Positions 35,229 through 44,600 of a DNA stretch of 64,000 bases are shown here, piece by piece (within the stretch, counting starts at the first letter, position 1; each line of letters starts with the position of its first letter). Made by a program: the position numbers and the translations under genes. This DNA is from Porticoccaceae bacterium UBA4026 (GTDB lineage: Bacteria > Pseudomonadota > Gammaproteobacteria > Pseudomonadales > Porticoccaceae): assembly GCA_002382445.1 (NCBI GenBank), contig DGAQ01000052.1, positions 77,587 to 141,586 of the forward strand, in the 5' to 3' direction. Under the pieces are notes generated by a model. It was not told where the DNA came from. It saw only the letters and a program-made list of their open reading frames with translations, and searched no databases.

Positions 35229-35831
35229 ATGGCCAAAAAACATCATTTTTGTCGATCAGACTTTCTTCTTGAGTCTTCCGAAACGGTATTCCAAGGTTTT
35301 TTTAGGGTTGCAGCGCTGAAGATAAGTCATCGCCTATTTAATGGGGGGTGGAGCCCTCCGATAACACGGGAATTGTTTCAGCGCGGCGAGGCGGTGGGGG
35401 TACTCTTATATGATCCAAAACACCAATTAGTTGGATTGGTGGAGCAATTTCGAGTTGGAGCCATTAATGATGAGAATGGGCCTTGGCAATATGAGGTGGT
35501 AGCCGGAATGATCGAACCTGGGGAAACACCTGTTTCAGTCGCCCATCGAGAGCTACTTGAAGAGGCGGGACTAGCCGTCGATAAATTGGTGCCTATTTGT
35601 AATTATTTGGTGAGTGCTGGCGGCACCGATGAGAAAATGCACCTGTTTTGTGGATTGATCGATCTTAAAGGAAAGCAAGGAATTTTTGGTCTTGAAAGCG
35701 AAAACGAAGATATTTTGCTGCATGTCTGGCCTTACAATGAAACATTGCAAGCTCAAACCGAAGGGTTGCTAAATAGCGCCGCCGTGACGATCTCATTACT
35801 GTGGCTCCAGCAGCACCATAAAAATTTGTGA
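35229..35831 (+). CDS. nudF: ADP-ribose pyrophosphatase
   Basis: The 200-residue Nudix hydrolase splits ADP-ribose to AMP and ribose 5-phosphate. The Nudix box is GMIEPGETPVSVAHRELLEE followed by AGL, near residues 96-118. RVAALKISHRLFNGGWSPPI and YLVSAGGTDEKMHLFCG are typical of NudF. It begins the conserved run nudF, DUF1249, cpdA, yqiA, parE seen in E. coli. Confidence 0.95.
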   Translation: MAKKHHFCRSDFLLESSETVFQGFFRVAALKISHRLFNGGWSPPITRELFQRGEAVGVLLYDPKHQLVGLVEQFRVGAINDENGPWQYEVVAGMIEPGETPVSVAHRELLEEAGLAVDKLVPICNYLVSAGGTDEKMHLFCGLIDLKGKQGIFGLESENEDILLHVWPYNETLQAQTEGLLNSAAVTISLLWLQQHHKNL

Positions 35832-35910
35832 AATAGTCAGCAGATTAGAGGTTAAGATAAGGCTATAGTTTAATATATCGTAGTTAAGAAGGATTAAAGG
35901 AAGGGAACAG

Positions 35911-36351
35911 GTGACAGATTTTGAAAACCGAAAACGACATCTCGATTTGACAGGATTGCATGAGGAGTGCGAGCGCAACTATCGACGGATACAGAAAATT
36001 GCCATAGATTCAAGGCAGGTTGGTTCTAAGGTGAAGCTTTATTATCAGGAGCGGTCAACAGCTGGATTATCTATTGAGGTGATTGAGGTGGCAAAGTACA
36101 CCACTACTTTGAATATTATTACCGAGCAGGCAGGACCGTACTGGATGCCTAAAATTGAGGTAAAGGCACATTTGTATCGAGATGCAAAAATGGTTGAGGT
36201 CATTGAGTGGTGTTCAGATCGAACGATTCCCTGGGCTCTAACTGAGACAGCGGGACTACAGGCTAGAGATGAAAAGTGGCAGTGGAACATTTTTTTAGGT
36301 GAGGTGTTATCTTATGGTTTGCATCACGGTGTTGTGGTTATGGAAGCCTAG
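35911..36351 (+). CDS. yqiB: DUF1249 family protein (YqiB-like)
   Basis: The 146-residue protein starts with GTG at 35911 (MTDFENRKRHLDLTGLHEEC) and shows the DUF1249 core EVIEVAKYTTTLNIITEQAG and VEVKAHLYRDAKMVEVIEW-like segments, ending RDEKWQWNIFLGEVLSYGL and HHG. Function unknown. Its place between nudF and cpdA, with 5 bp to cpdA, is the same as in E. coli, which supports the name. Confidence 0.9.
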   Translation: MTDFENRKRHLDLTGLHEECERNYRRIQKIAIDSRQVGSKVKLYYQERSTAGLSIEVIEVAKYTTTLNIITEQAGPYWMPKIEVKAHLYRDAKMVEVIEWCSDRTIPWALTETAGLQARDEKWQWNIFLGEVLSYGLHHGVVVMEA

Positions 36352-36356
36352 CCTTG

Positions 36357-37142
36357 ATGGACTGTCTTCAAATAACTCAAATAACTGACCTCCACTTGGG
36401 AGCAGAGGCAAACGCGAACTTTGCCGGCGTCAACACCCTAGACAGTTTTAAAGCGGTTCTTAAGGCCCTTGATGCTCAGGGGCGAGGAGATGATCTACTA
36501 TTACTGTCCGGCGATCTATCGGCTGAGCCGAGTGCAGAGACGTACCTTCTGCTCAATCAGGTATTAAAAGAAAATCACAAGCGGGTAATTTGGTTACCCG
36601 GTAACCATGACGACTTTGAGCTGATGCGAGCGGGTCTGATTAATTATCCTCCAAGCCCTGTTACTGAGTTGGGTAATTGGGGGATCTTAACCCTAGATAG
36701 CTCTCAGCCGGGCACGCCGATTGGTCATATTGCTGATGAGCAATTACAGCAGGTGAAGATGGGACTTGAGAAACTTGCAGGTAAAGCCGTTTTAATTGCA
36801 ATGCACCACAGCCCTGTTGAGGTTGGTTGTCGTTGGTTGGATGCACAAAAAATTGAAAACGCGGGCGACCTCTATGACCTTCTCATACAGCACGGCAATG
36901 TAAAGGCGGTATTAACAGGTCATGTGCACCAGCAGTTTGACGGGAAATGGGGTGACTTAGCTCTTCATACCACACCATCCAGTTGTATTCAGTTTAAACA
37001 GAATAGCGATGATTTTGCCCTGTCAGGCGAACCTCCAGGTTATCGTTGGCTCGATTTGATGGCCGATGGGCTGATTGTAACTGGCGTCGAATTTATTGAT
37101 GGCTTTGATCAGAGTCCCGATGTGCAAAATACTGGATCCTAA
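36357..37142 (+). CDS. cpdA: 3',5'-cyclic AMP phosphodiesterase
   Basis: The 261-residue calcineurin-fold metallophosphoesterase hydrolyses cAMP. The metal ligands are in the expected order: QITDLHLGAEA (DxH), LLLSGDLSAEP (GD), WLPGNHDDFEL (GNHD), AMHHSPVEVGC (H) and VLTGHVHQQFD (GHxH). The ATG at 36357 is used; a TTG one codon earlier is also open. The gene is in the nudF-parE run. Confidence 0.94.
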   Translation: MDCLQITQITDLHLGAEANANFAGVNTLDSFKAVLKALDAQGRGDDLLLLSGDLSAEPSAETYLLLNQVLKENHKRVIWLPGNHDDFELMRAGLINYPPSPVTELGNWGILTLDSSQPGTPIGHIADEQLQQVKMGLEKLAGKAVLIAMHHSPVEVGCRWLDAQKIENAGDLYDLLIQHGNVKAVLTGHVHQQFDGKWGDLALHTTPSSCIQFKQNSDDFALSGEPPGYRWLDLMADGLIVTGVEFIDGFDQSPDVQNTGS

Positions 37143-37211
37143 TGCCAAAACATTCAACGACTTTCTCAGATCTTTGGCTATAATGCTGCTTGATTTTAAG
37201 GTTAGTCCTCT

Positions 37212-37799
37212 ATGTCAGTACTGCTCTATCTGCACGGGTTTAATGGCTCGCCTCAATCGAAAAAAGCTATTCAGACACAACAATGGCTAGCCCTAAATGC
37301 CCCTGAGATTAGATTTCTTTGCCCCTCATTGCCACCCTTTGCCATCGCCACGTTAAAAATGCTTCAATCAATAGTAGAAGACCATTTGTCTGAGCCGGTC
37401 TTTGTTGTCGGAAGCTCTATGGGCGGTTTTTTTGCTACCTGTTTGATAGAGCAATACAATTTGCGAGGCGTGTTGATTAATCCAGCGGTTAGTCCAGCTC
37501 GCGGCCTAGACCAATGGTTGGGCGAAAATGCTAACTATGTAACGGGTGAAAAATGGGTGTTTGAGAAAAATCATGTTGAAGAGTTCCGGCAAATAGATCC
37601 CAGCCACCTGAGCCATCTGGAAAATTATTTGGTGTTGTTACAAACTGGTGATGAAGTACTTGATTGCCGAGATGCTCAGGCCCGTTATACTGGAGCAAAA
37701 ATAATTCTCGAACAGGGTGGCGACCACGGCTTTATAGATTATGATCAGCATCTGGCAGTTATTCACCAGTTCTTGATTTCAGATTCAACCATAAACTAA
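37212..37799 (+). CDS. yqiA: YqiA-type alpha/beta-hydrolase (esterase)
   Basis: The 195-residue protein matches YqiA: LLYLHGFNGSPQSKKAIQTQ at the start, the nucleophile Ser in VVGSSMGGFFATCLIEQ and the catalytic His in EQGGDHGFIDYDQHL. E. coli YqiA has esterase activity on short acyl esters; the natural substrate is unknown. It lies 13 bp ahead of parE, as in E. coli. Confidence 0.93.
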   Translation: MSVLLYLHGFNGSPQSKKAIQTQQWLALNAPEIRFLCPSLPPFAIATLKMLQSIVEDHLSEPVFVVGSSMGGFFATCLIEQYNLRGVLINPAVSPARGLDQWLGENANYVTGEKWVFEKNHVEEFRQIDPSHLSHLENYLVLLQTGDEVLDCRDAQARYTGAKIILEQGGDHGFIDYDQHLAVIHQFLISDSTIN

Positions 37800-37812
37800 C
37801 AATAAGAGTGCC

Positions 37813-39705
37813 ATGAGCGACTACAACGCAAAAGACATCGAAGTTCTTACCGGCTTAGATCCCGTTCGGAAACGTCCGGGCATGTACACCGACACTACTC
37901 GTCCAAACCATCTAGCCCAAGAGGTTGTCGACAACAGTGTCGACGAGGCGTTGGCTGGGCATGCTAGCCGTGTAGAGGTCACCCTGCATAGAGATGGGTC
38001 TCTGTCAGTCTGTGATGATGGTCGAGGCATGCCAGTGGATATTCATCCAGAGCAGGGTGTTCCTGGGGTTGAAGTCATTCTTTCAACCTTGCATGCTGGA
38101 GGCAAATTTTCCAATGATAACTACCAGTTTTCAGGGGGATTGCATGGCGTAGGCGTATCTGTTGTTAATGCACTGTCAAATACCTTAGAGGTCACGGTCA
38201 AGCGTGATGGAAAGGTACATCAAATGATGTTTGCCAACGGTTATAAAACCTCAGATTTGAAGGTTATTGATACCTGTGGGCAACGCAATACTGGCACCAT
38301 TTTACGCTTTTGGCCCAATGCAGTTTACTTTGACACGATCAAATTCTCAGTCTCACGGTTGCGTCATGTGCTTCGCGCTAAGGCAGTTCTTTGCGGTGGT
38401 TTGACCGTAAGCTTCCACGATGAGAATACTAATGACAGCGAAGAGTGGTATTACCAAGATGGTCTAAAAGATTATTTGGCGGGTGCCTTACAGGGTTGGG
38501 AGGTGCTGCCTGCAGAGCCGTTTATCGGTGCCTTTGCGGCGCAAAACGAAGCGGTAGATTGGGCTGTTCAATGGTTGCCAGAGGGCGGCGAGTTAGTTCA
38601 AGAAAGTTATGTTAATCTAATTCCTACTCCCCAAGGGGGAACTCACGTTAATGGTATGCGCACTGGGCTATTGGAAGCCATGCGCGAGTTCTGCGAGTTT
38701 AGAAACTTGCTGCCTAGGGGCATTAAATTAGCACCCGATGATATTTGGGACCGTTGCAGTTTTGTGCTTTCCTCCAAACTGGCGGATCCACAGTTTTCCG
38801 GTCAGACGAAGGACCGGCTCTCCTCTCGTGAAGTGGCGGCTTTTACTTCCGGCGTGGTTAAAGACGCTTTTAGCCTATGGTTAAACCAGCATACTGACGA
38901 CGCTGAGAAACTTGCTGACCTTTGTATTTTCGCTGCACAGCGACGCATGCGCGCCAGTAAAAAAGTAGTGCGTAAAAAGATTACTCAAGGGCCAGCGCTA
39001 CCTGGTAAGTTAGCTGACTGTTCTAGTGGCGAACCAGAGCGCTGCGAACTGTTTCTCGTTGAAGGAGATTCCGCTGGTGGTTCCGCGAAACAAGCGCGTA
39101 GTCGCGAAAATCAAGCGATCATGCCGTTGCGAGGGAAAATTTTAAACACTTGGGAAATCGATTCTCAGGAGATTCTCGGTTCTCAGGAGGTCCATGACAT
39201 TTCGGTGGCGCTGGGGGTGGATCCCGCGTCAGAGGATATAAGCTCCTTGCGATATCACAAGGTGTGTATTTTGGCCGATGCCGATTCGGATGGGTTACAT
39301 ATTGCCACCCTCCTCTGCGCCCTTTTCGTTCGACATTTTAGACCCTTAGTCAGCCAAGGCCATATTTATGTGGCCATGCCACCCCTGTTTAGGATTGATG
39401 TCGGTAAGGACGTCTACTATGCGTTGGACGAGTCTGAGAAGCAGGGTATTCTTGACCGGATCCAGGCTGAGAAAAAGCGTGGGAAGGTGAATGTGCAGCG
39501 CTTCAAAGGTCTAGGTGAGATGAATCCGCTGCAATTGCGAGAAACAACCATGGATCCAGACACTAGGCGATTAGTCCAACTAACCTTAGAGCACGGCGAT
39601 AATACGAATAGTGTTTTGGATATGCTACTGTCGAAAAAACGTGCGCCAGATCGACGTAGTTGGTTGGAAGAAAAGGGTAATTTGGCGAATAATAGTGATC
39701 TTTAA
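37813..39705 (+). CDS. parE: DNA topoisomerase IV subunit B
   Basis: The 630-residue ATPase subunit separates linked daughter chromosomes with ParC. It has the GHKL ATP site (VVDNSVDEALAGHASRVEVT, DDGRGMPVDIHPEQG, GGLHGVGVSVVNALS) and the TOPRIM motifs LVEGDSAGGSAKQARSR and LADADSDGLHIATLL, then RFKGLGEMNPLQLRETTMDP. The length equals E. coli ParE (630), and it lacks the extra DNA-binding insert of GyrB. It is followed after 24 bp by parC. Confidence 0.97.
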   Translation: MSDYNAKDIEVLTGLDPVRKRPGMYTDTTRPNHLAQEVVDNSVDEALAGHASRVEVTLHRDGSLSVCDDGRGMPVDIHPEQGVPGVEVILSTLHAGGKFSNDNYQFSGGLHGVGVSVVNALSNTLEVTVKRDGKVHQMMFANGYKTSDLKVIDTCGQRNTGTILRFWPNAVYFDTIKFSVSRLRHVLRAKAVLCGGLTVSFHDENTNDSEEWYYQDGLKDYLAGALQGWEVLPAEPFIGAFAAQNEAVDWAVQWLPEGGELVQESYVNLIPTPQGGTHVNGMRTGLLEAMREFCEFRNLLPRGIKLAPDDIWDRCSFVLSSKLADPQFSGQTKDRLSSREVAAFTSGVVKDAFSLWLNQHTDDAEKLADLCIFAAQRRMRASKKVVRKKITQGPALPGKLADCSSGEPERCELFLVEGDSAGGSAKQARSRENQAIMPLRGKILNTWEIDSQEILGSQEVHDISVALGVDPASEDISSLRYHKVCILADADSDGLHIATLLCALFVRHFRPLVSQGHIYVAMPPLFRIDVGKDVYYALDESEKQGILDRIQAEKKRGKVNVQRFKGLGEMNPLQLRETTMDPDTRRLVQLTLEHGDNTNSVLDMLLSKKRAPDRRSWLEEKGNLANNSDL

Positions 39706-39729
39706 ACTTTCTATAATACGGGAAAAACG

Positions 39730-41985
39730 ATGAACGATATCGTAACCTTTAATGACCAGGGTCTTGAAAGCAGGCCTGTAAGCATCTATGCCGAGCAGGC
39801 TTACTTGGATTATTCCATGTACGTTATTCTCGATCGTGCACTGCCTCATATCGGGGATGGATTAAAGCCGGTGCAGCGTAGAATTGTTTATGCCATGAGC
39901 GAACTGGGCTTGAAAGCTAGCGCCAAGTATAAAAAATCGGCTCGTACAGTTGGCGATGTCATTGGTAAGTTTCACCCTCACGGTGACAGTGCCGCCTATG
40001 AAGCTATGGTCTTAATGGCGCAGCCTTTCTCATACCGATACCCTCTAGTGGATGGTCAGGGTAATTGGGGCTCAGCGGATGATCCAAAGTCCTTTGCGGC
40101 AATGCGTTATACCGAATCAAAACTATCCGCGTACGCAGACGTTTTGCTGTCTGAGTTGGGGCAGGGCACAGCCAACTGGAGGCCTAATTTTGATGCCACT
40201 ATGGACGAGCCAGAAATTCTTCCAGCCCGTGTCCCCAATGTTTTATTAAACGGTACCACTGGCATTGCGGTGGGCATGGCAACGGATGTTCCGCCCCACA
40301 ATCTCAACGAGGTGGTTAACGCCTGCCTGCATTTGCTAGACAATCCCAAGGCGACGATTCCAGAGTTGATGGAGTATATTAAAGCGCCTGATTTCCCAAC
40401 AGATGGTGAAATCATTACGCCGCAAGCAGATATTTTAAATACCTATGAGACCGGTCGCGGCTCGGTAAAGATGCGTGGTATTTGGCATAAAGAAGATGGT
40501 GACGTGATTGTCACTGCACTGCCATTTCAGGCCTCGGGTTCAAAAATTCTTGAGCAAATTGCTGCGCAAATGCGCAATAAGAAGCTACCGATGGTGGAAG
40601 ATTTACGTGATGAGTCTGACCATGAGAATCCAACACGGTTGGTGATTACGCCGCGCTCAAACCGCGTTGACATAGATGCCTTGATGGACCATCTTTTTGC
40701 CACCACTGACTTAGAGCGCAGCTATCGCATTAATCTAAACATTATTGGTATTAATGGAAAGCCGTCGGTAATGAATTTACGCCAGATTCTTAAAGAATGG
40801 CTACATTTCCGTATCGATGTGACTCGTCGACGCCTTGAGTTTCGATTACAAAAAGTAGATAAGCGATTACATCTATTAGATGGGTTATTGATCGCCTTTT
40901 TGAATATCGACGAGGTGATTAATATTATTCGCACTGAGGACGAACCTAAACCGGCGTTGATCGCTCGCTTTAGTCTGTCAGATACTCAAACTGAATATAT
41001 TCTGGATACCAAGTTACGTCAGTTGGCGCGGCTTGAAGAATTTAAAATTCGCGGTGAGCAAGATGAGTTAGCAACTGAAAAGACTGCGCTTGAACTATTG
41101 CTGAGCTCAGATATTCGCTTGAAGACGCTGGTCAAAACTGAGCTAAAAACTACCGCTGAGGAATATGGTGATGCTCGCCGGTCGCCACTAAAGGAGCGCG
41201 CTGAAGCTCAGGCTTTTAATGAAAAAGATCTTTTGACCGCGGAACCCATTACGGTTGTGCTGTCGGACAAAGGCTGGATCAGAGCGGCTAAGGGGCATGA
41301 AATTGATCCAACGAGCCTCAGTTATAAGTCGGGAGACAAGTTCCTGTCTGCAGCGTTTGGACGTAGCAACCAGAATGTCTTTTTGCAAGATTCTACTGGG
41401 CGTTACTACTCTTTGGCGGGGCACACCCTCCCTTCGGCCCGAGGTCAGGGTGAGCCAGCTACTGGGCGGTTAAATCTGCCATCAGGAGCGCTATTCACTG
41501 ACGTGATTATGGGTGCCGATGACCAAAAGATATTGATGGGCACTGACGCTGGTTATGGTTTTATTACCAAAGTTGGAGAGTTGTTCACTAAAAATAAGGC
41601 AGGTAAGGCGGTAGTAAGCGTTCCCAAGGGAGGTCGAATTTTGCAGCCAAAGATGGTTGGTGAAGATGACTCCTATATTGTCGCCGTGAGTAATGAAGGC
41701 CGTATGTTGGTTTTCGCTATTGGAGATATCCCTGAATTGGCGAGAGGCAAAGGGAATAAAATAATTAATATTCCGGGGTCTAGATTGCAAAGCCGAGAAG
41801 AGTTTGTGGTTGATTATGCCCTGGTCGGAGAAACTGATTCGCTAGTTGTTCACTCGGGTAAACGCTATCTCGTGATGAAGCCCAAAGACTTAGAGCATTA
41901 CCGTGGCGAGCGAGGTAGGCGCGGACATAAGTTACCCCGTGGATTCCAAAAAGTTGATCGCCTAGATGTCGATGCGGGCAAATAA
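39730..41985 (+). CDS. parC: DNA topoisomerase IV subunit A
   Basis: The 751-residue DNA-cleaving subunit (E. coli 752) has the catalytic Tyr in FAAMRYTESKLS near residue 121 and the quinolone-resistance region KFHPHGDSAAYEAMVLMAQP. Ser and Glu at the positions that commonly mutate to resistance are both the wild-type residues. The C-terminal part is a beta-pinwheel with repeated blades (about residues 490-740). It follows parE directly; together they form topoisomerase IV. A hairpin overlaps the stop codon. Confidence 0.97.
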   Translation: MNDIVTFNDQGLESRPVSIYAEQAYLDYSMYVILDRALPHIGDGLKPVQRRIVYAMSELGLKASAKYKKSARTVGDVIGKFHPHGDSAAYEAMVLMAQPFSYRYPLVDGQGNWGSADDPKSFAAMRYTESKLSAYADVLLSELGQGTANWRPNFDATMDEPEILPARVPNVLLNGTTGIAVGMATDVPPHNLNEVVNACLHLLDNPKATIPELMEYIKAPDFPTDGEIITPQADILNTYETGRGSVKMRGIWHKEDGDVIVTALPFQASGSKILEQIAAQMRNKKLPMVEDLRDESDHENPTRLVITPRSNRVDIDALMDHLFATTDLERSYRINLNIIGINGKPSVMNLRQILKEWLHFRIDVTRRRLEFRLQKVDKRLHLLDGLLIAFLNIDEVINIIRTEDEPKPALIARFSLSDTQTEYILDTKLRQLARLEEFKIRGEQDELATEKTALELLLSSDIRLKTLVKTELKTTAEEYGDARRSPLKERAEAQAFNEKDLLTAEPITVVLSDKGWIRAAKGHEIDPTSLSYKSGDKFLSAAFGRSNQNVFLQDSTGRYYSLAGHTLPSARGQGEPATGRLNLPSGALFTDVIMGADDQKILMGTDAGYGFITKVGELFTKNKAGKAVVSVPKGGRILQPKMVGEDDSYIVAVSNEGRMLVFAIGDIPELARGKGNKIINIPGSRLQSREEFVVDYALVGETDSLVVHSGKRYLVMKPKDLEHYRGERGRRGHKLPRGFQKVDRLDVDAGK

Positions 41986-41993
41986 GCCCGCAT
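41972..41993 (+). terminator. Hairpin over the parC stop codon, possible terminator
   Basis: ATGCGGGC and GCCCGCAT form a perfect 8-bp GC-rich stem with the loop AAATAA, which contains the parC stop (41983-41985). The bases after it (TAAATC) are not a strong T-run, so termination efficiency is uncertain. Confidence 0.45.
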
Positions 41994-42007
41994 TAAATCA
42001 AGGCGCT

Positions 42008-43345
42008 TTAATCTACTGTGCCGGCACCGCCCAACAGGTGAAACCCCTTTAGCAGGTTGAGTGCTTCGTAGAGTTGATTGTCGTCAATGGCAGGCTGTTG
42101 CTCCTCTGCGCTGTCTATTGTCGAACCCTCTTCTTCGGCGGTCTTATTTTCAGACTCTAGATGACCATCAAGGTCAGCCTCTTTAACTCTATCTGGCGTT
42201 TTATAGGGGCGGATTTCAGCGCGCTCGACCACAATATCAGGCACAATGCCTTCTGCTTGGATAGACCGGCCACTGGGAGTGAAATACCGTGCGGTAGTAA
42301 GTTTTACTGCTCGACCATCGCCCAGCGGCATCACTGTTTGCACAGATCCTTTACCAAAACTTTGGGTGCCGAGAATGGCCGCTCGACGATTATCTTGTAG
42401 TGCACCAGCAACAATTTCTGATGCCGATGCACTGCCACCATTTATCAAAACCACCAGGGGTAAGCCATTAAGTATATCGCCAGCTTGCGCTTCAAATCGA
42501 TGATTGGCGCTGGGGAGTCTTCCCTCGGTGTAAACCACAGTGCCGCCGTCCAGAAGGGCATCCGCGATCTTAACTGAAGCTGAAACTAAGCCACCCGGAT
42601 TATTTCTTAAATCTAGTACGAGACCCTTAAGGCCTTGAACCTTTGAGTCATCCCTAGATAGACTGGTGGCCTTAAGTTTTTCTACTTCCTCAACAAAGTC
42701 TTCTCCGGAACTGGCTTGAAATTGGGCGATGCGAATATAACCGTAACCCCGCTCTAGCAGAAGGCTGCGAACCGCACTTATTTGAATAATGTCACGAACA
42801 ATATTAAAGGTCAGAGGGCCCTCTTCACCTTCACGGTAGATGGTCAGCTTAATACTGGTGCCCTTCTCACCGCGCAGTTTATCAATGGCTTTTTGTAGGC
42901 CGATGCCACGCACTGGCGAATCATTCATTTCGATGATTAGATCGCCTGCTTGAATACCCGCTTTAAACGCTGGCGTATCATCAATAGGAGAGATAACCCT
43001 GATCATGCCATTATCTGCACCGACTTCCATGCCGAGACCACCATACTCTCCAGTGGCACTTTCCTCAAGATCACCATAATCATCTGCCTTGAGATAGGTC
43101 GAATGAGGGTCTAAGCCGGTCACTAAACCAGCGATCGCATTTTCCAACAACTCTGTATCAGTGACCTCTTCGACATAACCCTGACGAATTTGTTCGAAAA
43201 CTTGAGTAAACAGCCTTAATTCTTTCAAAGGTAGTCGTTCTTGGGCGGTAACTTTTTCATCTAAGACTGAGTCTTCCTCCGGAGTTTCCCCGTAGGCTGG
43301 CAGCAGTACTGATAGAAGTAATACAACAGTAAAAATTCTTAACAT
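42008..43345 (-). CDS. ctpA: C-terminal processing peptidase (S41 family)
   Basis: The 445-residue periplasmic protease has a signal peptide (MLRIFTVVLLLSVLLPAYGE), a PDZ domain (about residues 95-175; TPAFKAGIQAGDLIIEMND) and the S41 catalytic core with Ser in INGGSASASEIVAGALQDN and Lys in GTQSFGKGSVQTVMPLGDG. CtpA-type proteases trim cell-wall hydrolases in Pseudomonas. It follows envC on the same strand with 59 bp between, as in many gammaproteobacteria. The acidic tail after residue 390 is of low complexity. Confidence 0.94.
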   Translation of the reverse strand: MLRIFTVVLLLSVLLPAYGETPEEDSVLDEKVTAQERLPLKELRLFTQVFEQIRQGYVEEVTDTELLENAIAGLVTGLDPHSTYLKADDYGDLEESATGEYGGLGMEVGADNGMIRVISPIDDTPAFKAGIQAGDLIIEMNDSPVRGIGLQKAIDKLRGEKGTSIKLTIYREGEEGPLTFNIVRDIIQISAVRSLLLERGYGYIRIAQFQASSGEDFVEEVEKLKATSLSRDDSKVQGLKGLVLDLRNNPGGLVSASVKIADALLDGGTVVYTEGRLPSANHRFEAQAGDILNGLPLVVLINGGSASASEIVAGALQDNRRAAILGTQSFGKGSVQTVMPLGDGRAVKLTTARYFTPSGRSIQAEGIVPDIVVERAEIRPYKTPDRVKEADLDGHLESENKTAEEEGSTIDSAEEQQPAIDDNQLYEALNLLKGFHLLGGAGTVD

Positions 43346-43404
43346 TCTTGAGTCCCCTGGATATTGCCCAATTTAAATCGCAAGACTAAATCTTAGTCTC
43401 TTGC

Positions 43405-44592
43405 CTAGGATTTCGCCATCCATGTATTTGGGTTGGCTGGGTTTCCTTGGCTACGAATTTCGAAATACAGGGCCGATTTTTCTAGCCCGCCGGTGTTTCC
43501 AGCTCGCGCCACTACCTGGTTAGTTTGCACTGAGTCTCCAGTATCTTTCAATAGTTCTTGGTTATGGCCGTAGAGCGTCATGTAACCATTGCCGTGATCT
43601 ATGATCAAGAGCAAGCCAAATCCTCTTAAGTAGTTAGAGAAAACCACACGACCCTGGTGGACTGATTTGACCTCCGCGCCCGCATCAGCGTTGATCAGCC
43701 AACCCTGCCATTTCATCGGGCCGTTGCGTGCGCCCCCAAAACGGTGAGCTACAGAACCCTTAAGTGGCCACGAAAGCTGCCCTTTGCGCGACTGGAATGA
43801 CTGGGATTGGGCGGGTAAAACCAGATCCTCTACCGCTTCTTGTACCGCGTAAAGAAGCTCTTCTAGCTGTCTGCGCTGTTTTTGTAACACACTTAATTTT
43901 TTTTGTTCATCAGCCATTGTGAGCTGAATTTCATTTAAGGTCGATTTACGTTTTGCAATCTGAACCACTAGTTTTTCTTGCTCGAGAGAGAGCGAGTTTT
44001 TGGAAGATACTAACTCTAGTTTGTTCTTATTAATGGTCTCGATGATATTATTCAGGGCGGTCACATCAGACACATATCCTTCAATTTTTTTGCTCCGAGC
44101 TTCAAGAAAGTAATCGTAGTATTTAAACATTCGAGAAATTGCTTTAGGGTCTTCTTGGTTGAGTAATAGTTTGATGGGCTCTTGGTCGCCGAGTTTGTGT
44201 GCAGCCCTTATTTGTTCGATGATGACGCCATTTTGTTGAGTAATGCGCTTCTCTATAGATACCTTTACCTTGTCTTTATCGGTGATTTCTTTCTCCGCTG
44301 ATTCAATTTCTCGACGGATTAGACGCATGTTGGCAGTAATTTTACTGGCCGTTATTTCGACTTGAACAAGCTCCGTTTCGATTCCACTTTGTGTTGCACT
44401 GCTAGTTGCTAGGGTTTTTTCGAGGTCTGCAATAGTCTGTTTAAGACGATCGAGTTCAAGCTGCGAGCTATCATCGGCGACGGCAATTGAATTGAGAATT
44501 AGGCTGATAAAAATGCTGACAGTAAGTCTCTGCAGGCGGGGTACTAAGGTTAACGAACGTAACGGCGTTGCGCCCGAGCTTAATCGCAGCAT
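43405..44592 (-). CDS. envC: Murein hydrolase activator EnvC (LytM/M23 family)
   Basis: The 395-residue protein has an N-terminal signal (LTVSIFISLILNSIAVADDS), a long coiled coil (about residues 45-255) and a C-terminal LytM-like domain (about 275-395). The zinc ligands are degenerate: the usual HxH near the end reads ALYFEIRSQGNP, as in E. coli EnvC. This fits an amidase activator rather than an enzyme. I choose ATG at 44592; a GTG at 44601 is also open. It follows gpmI directly, the same pairing as in E. coli. Confidence 0.93.
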   Translation of the reverse strand: MLRLSSGATPLRSLTLVPRLQRLTVSIFISLILNSIAVADDSSQLELDRLKQTIADLEKTLATSSATQSGIETELVQVEITASKITANMRLIRREIESAEKEITDKDKVKVSIEKRITQQNGVIIEQIRAAHKLGDQEPIKLLLNQEDPKAISRMFKYYDYFLEARSKKIEGYVSDVTALNNIIETINKNKLELVSSKNSLSLEQEKLVVQIAKRKSTLNEIQLTMADEQKKLSVLQKQRRQLEELLYAVQEAVEDLVLPAQSQSFQSRKGQLSWPLKGSVAHRFGGARNGPMKWQGWLINADAGAEVKSVHQGRVVFSNYLRGFGLLLIIDHGNGYMTLYGHNQELLKDTGDSVQTNQVVARAGNTGGLEKSALYFEIRSQGNPANPNTWMAKS

Positions 44593-44600
44593 AGAATCCA

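Noticed and set aside
43405..44592. EnvC as an active M23 endopeptidase
   Set aside because: The zinc-ligand HxH is YFE, as in known amidase activators, so the degeneracy is normal for EnvC and not a novelty.
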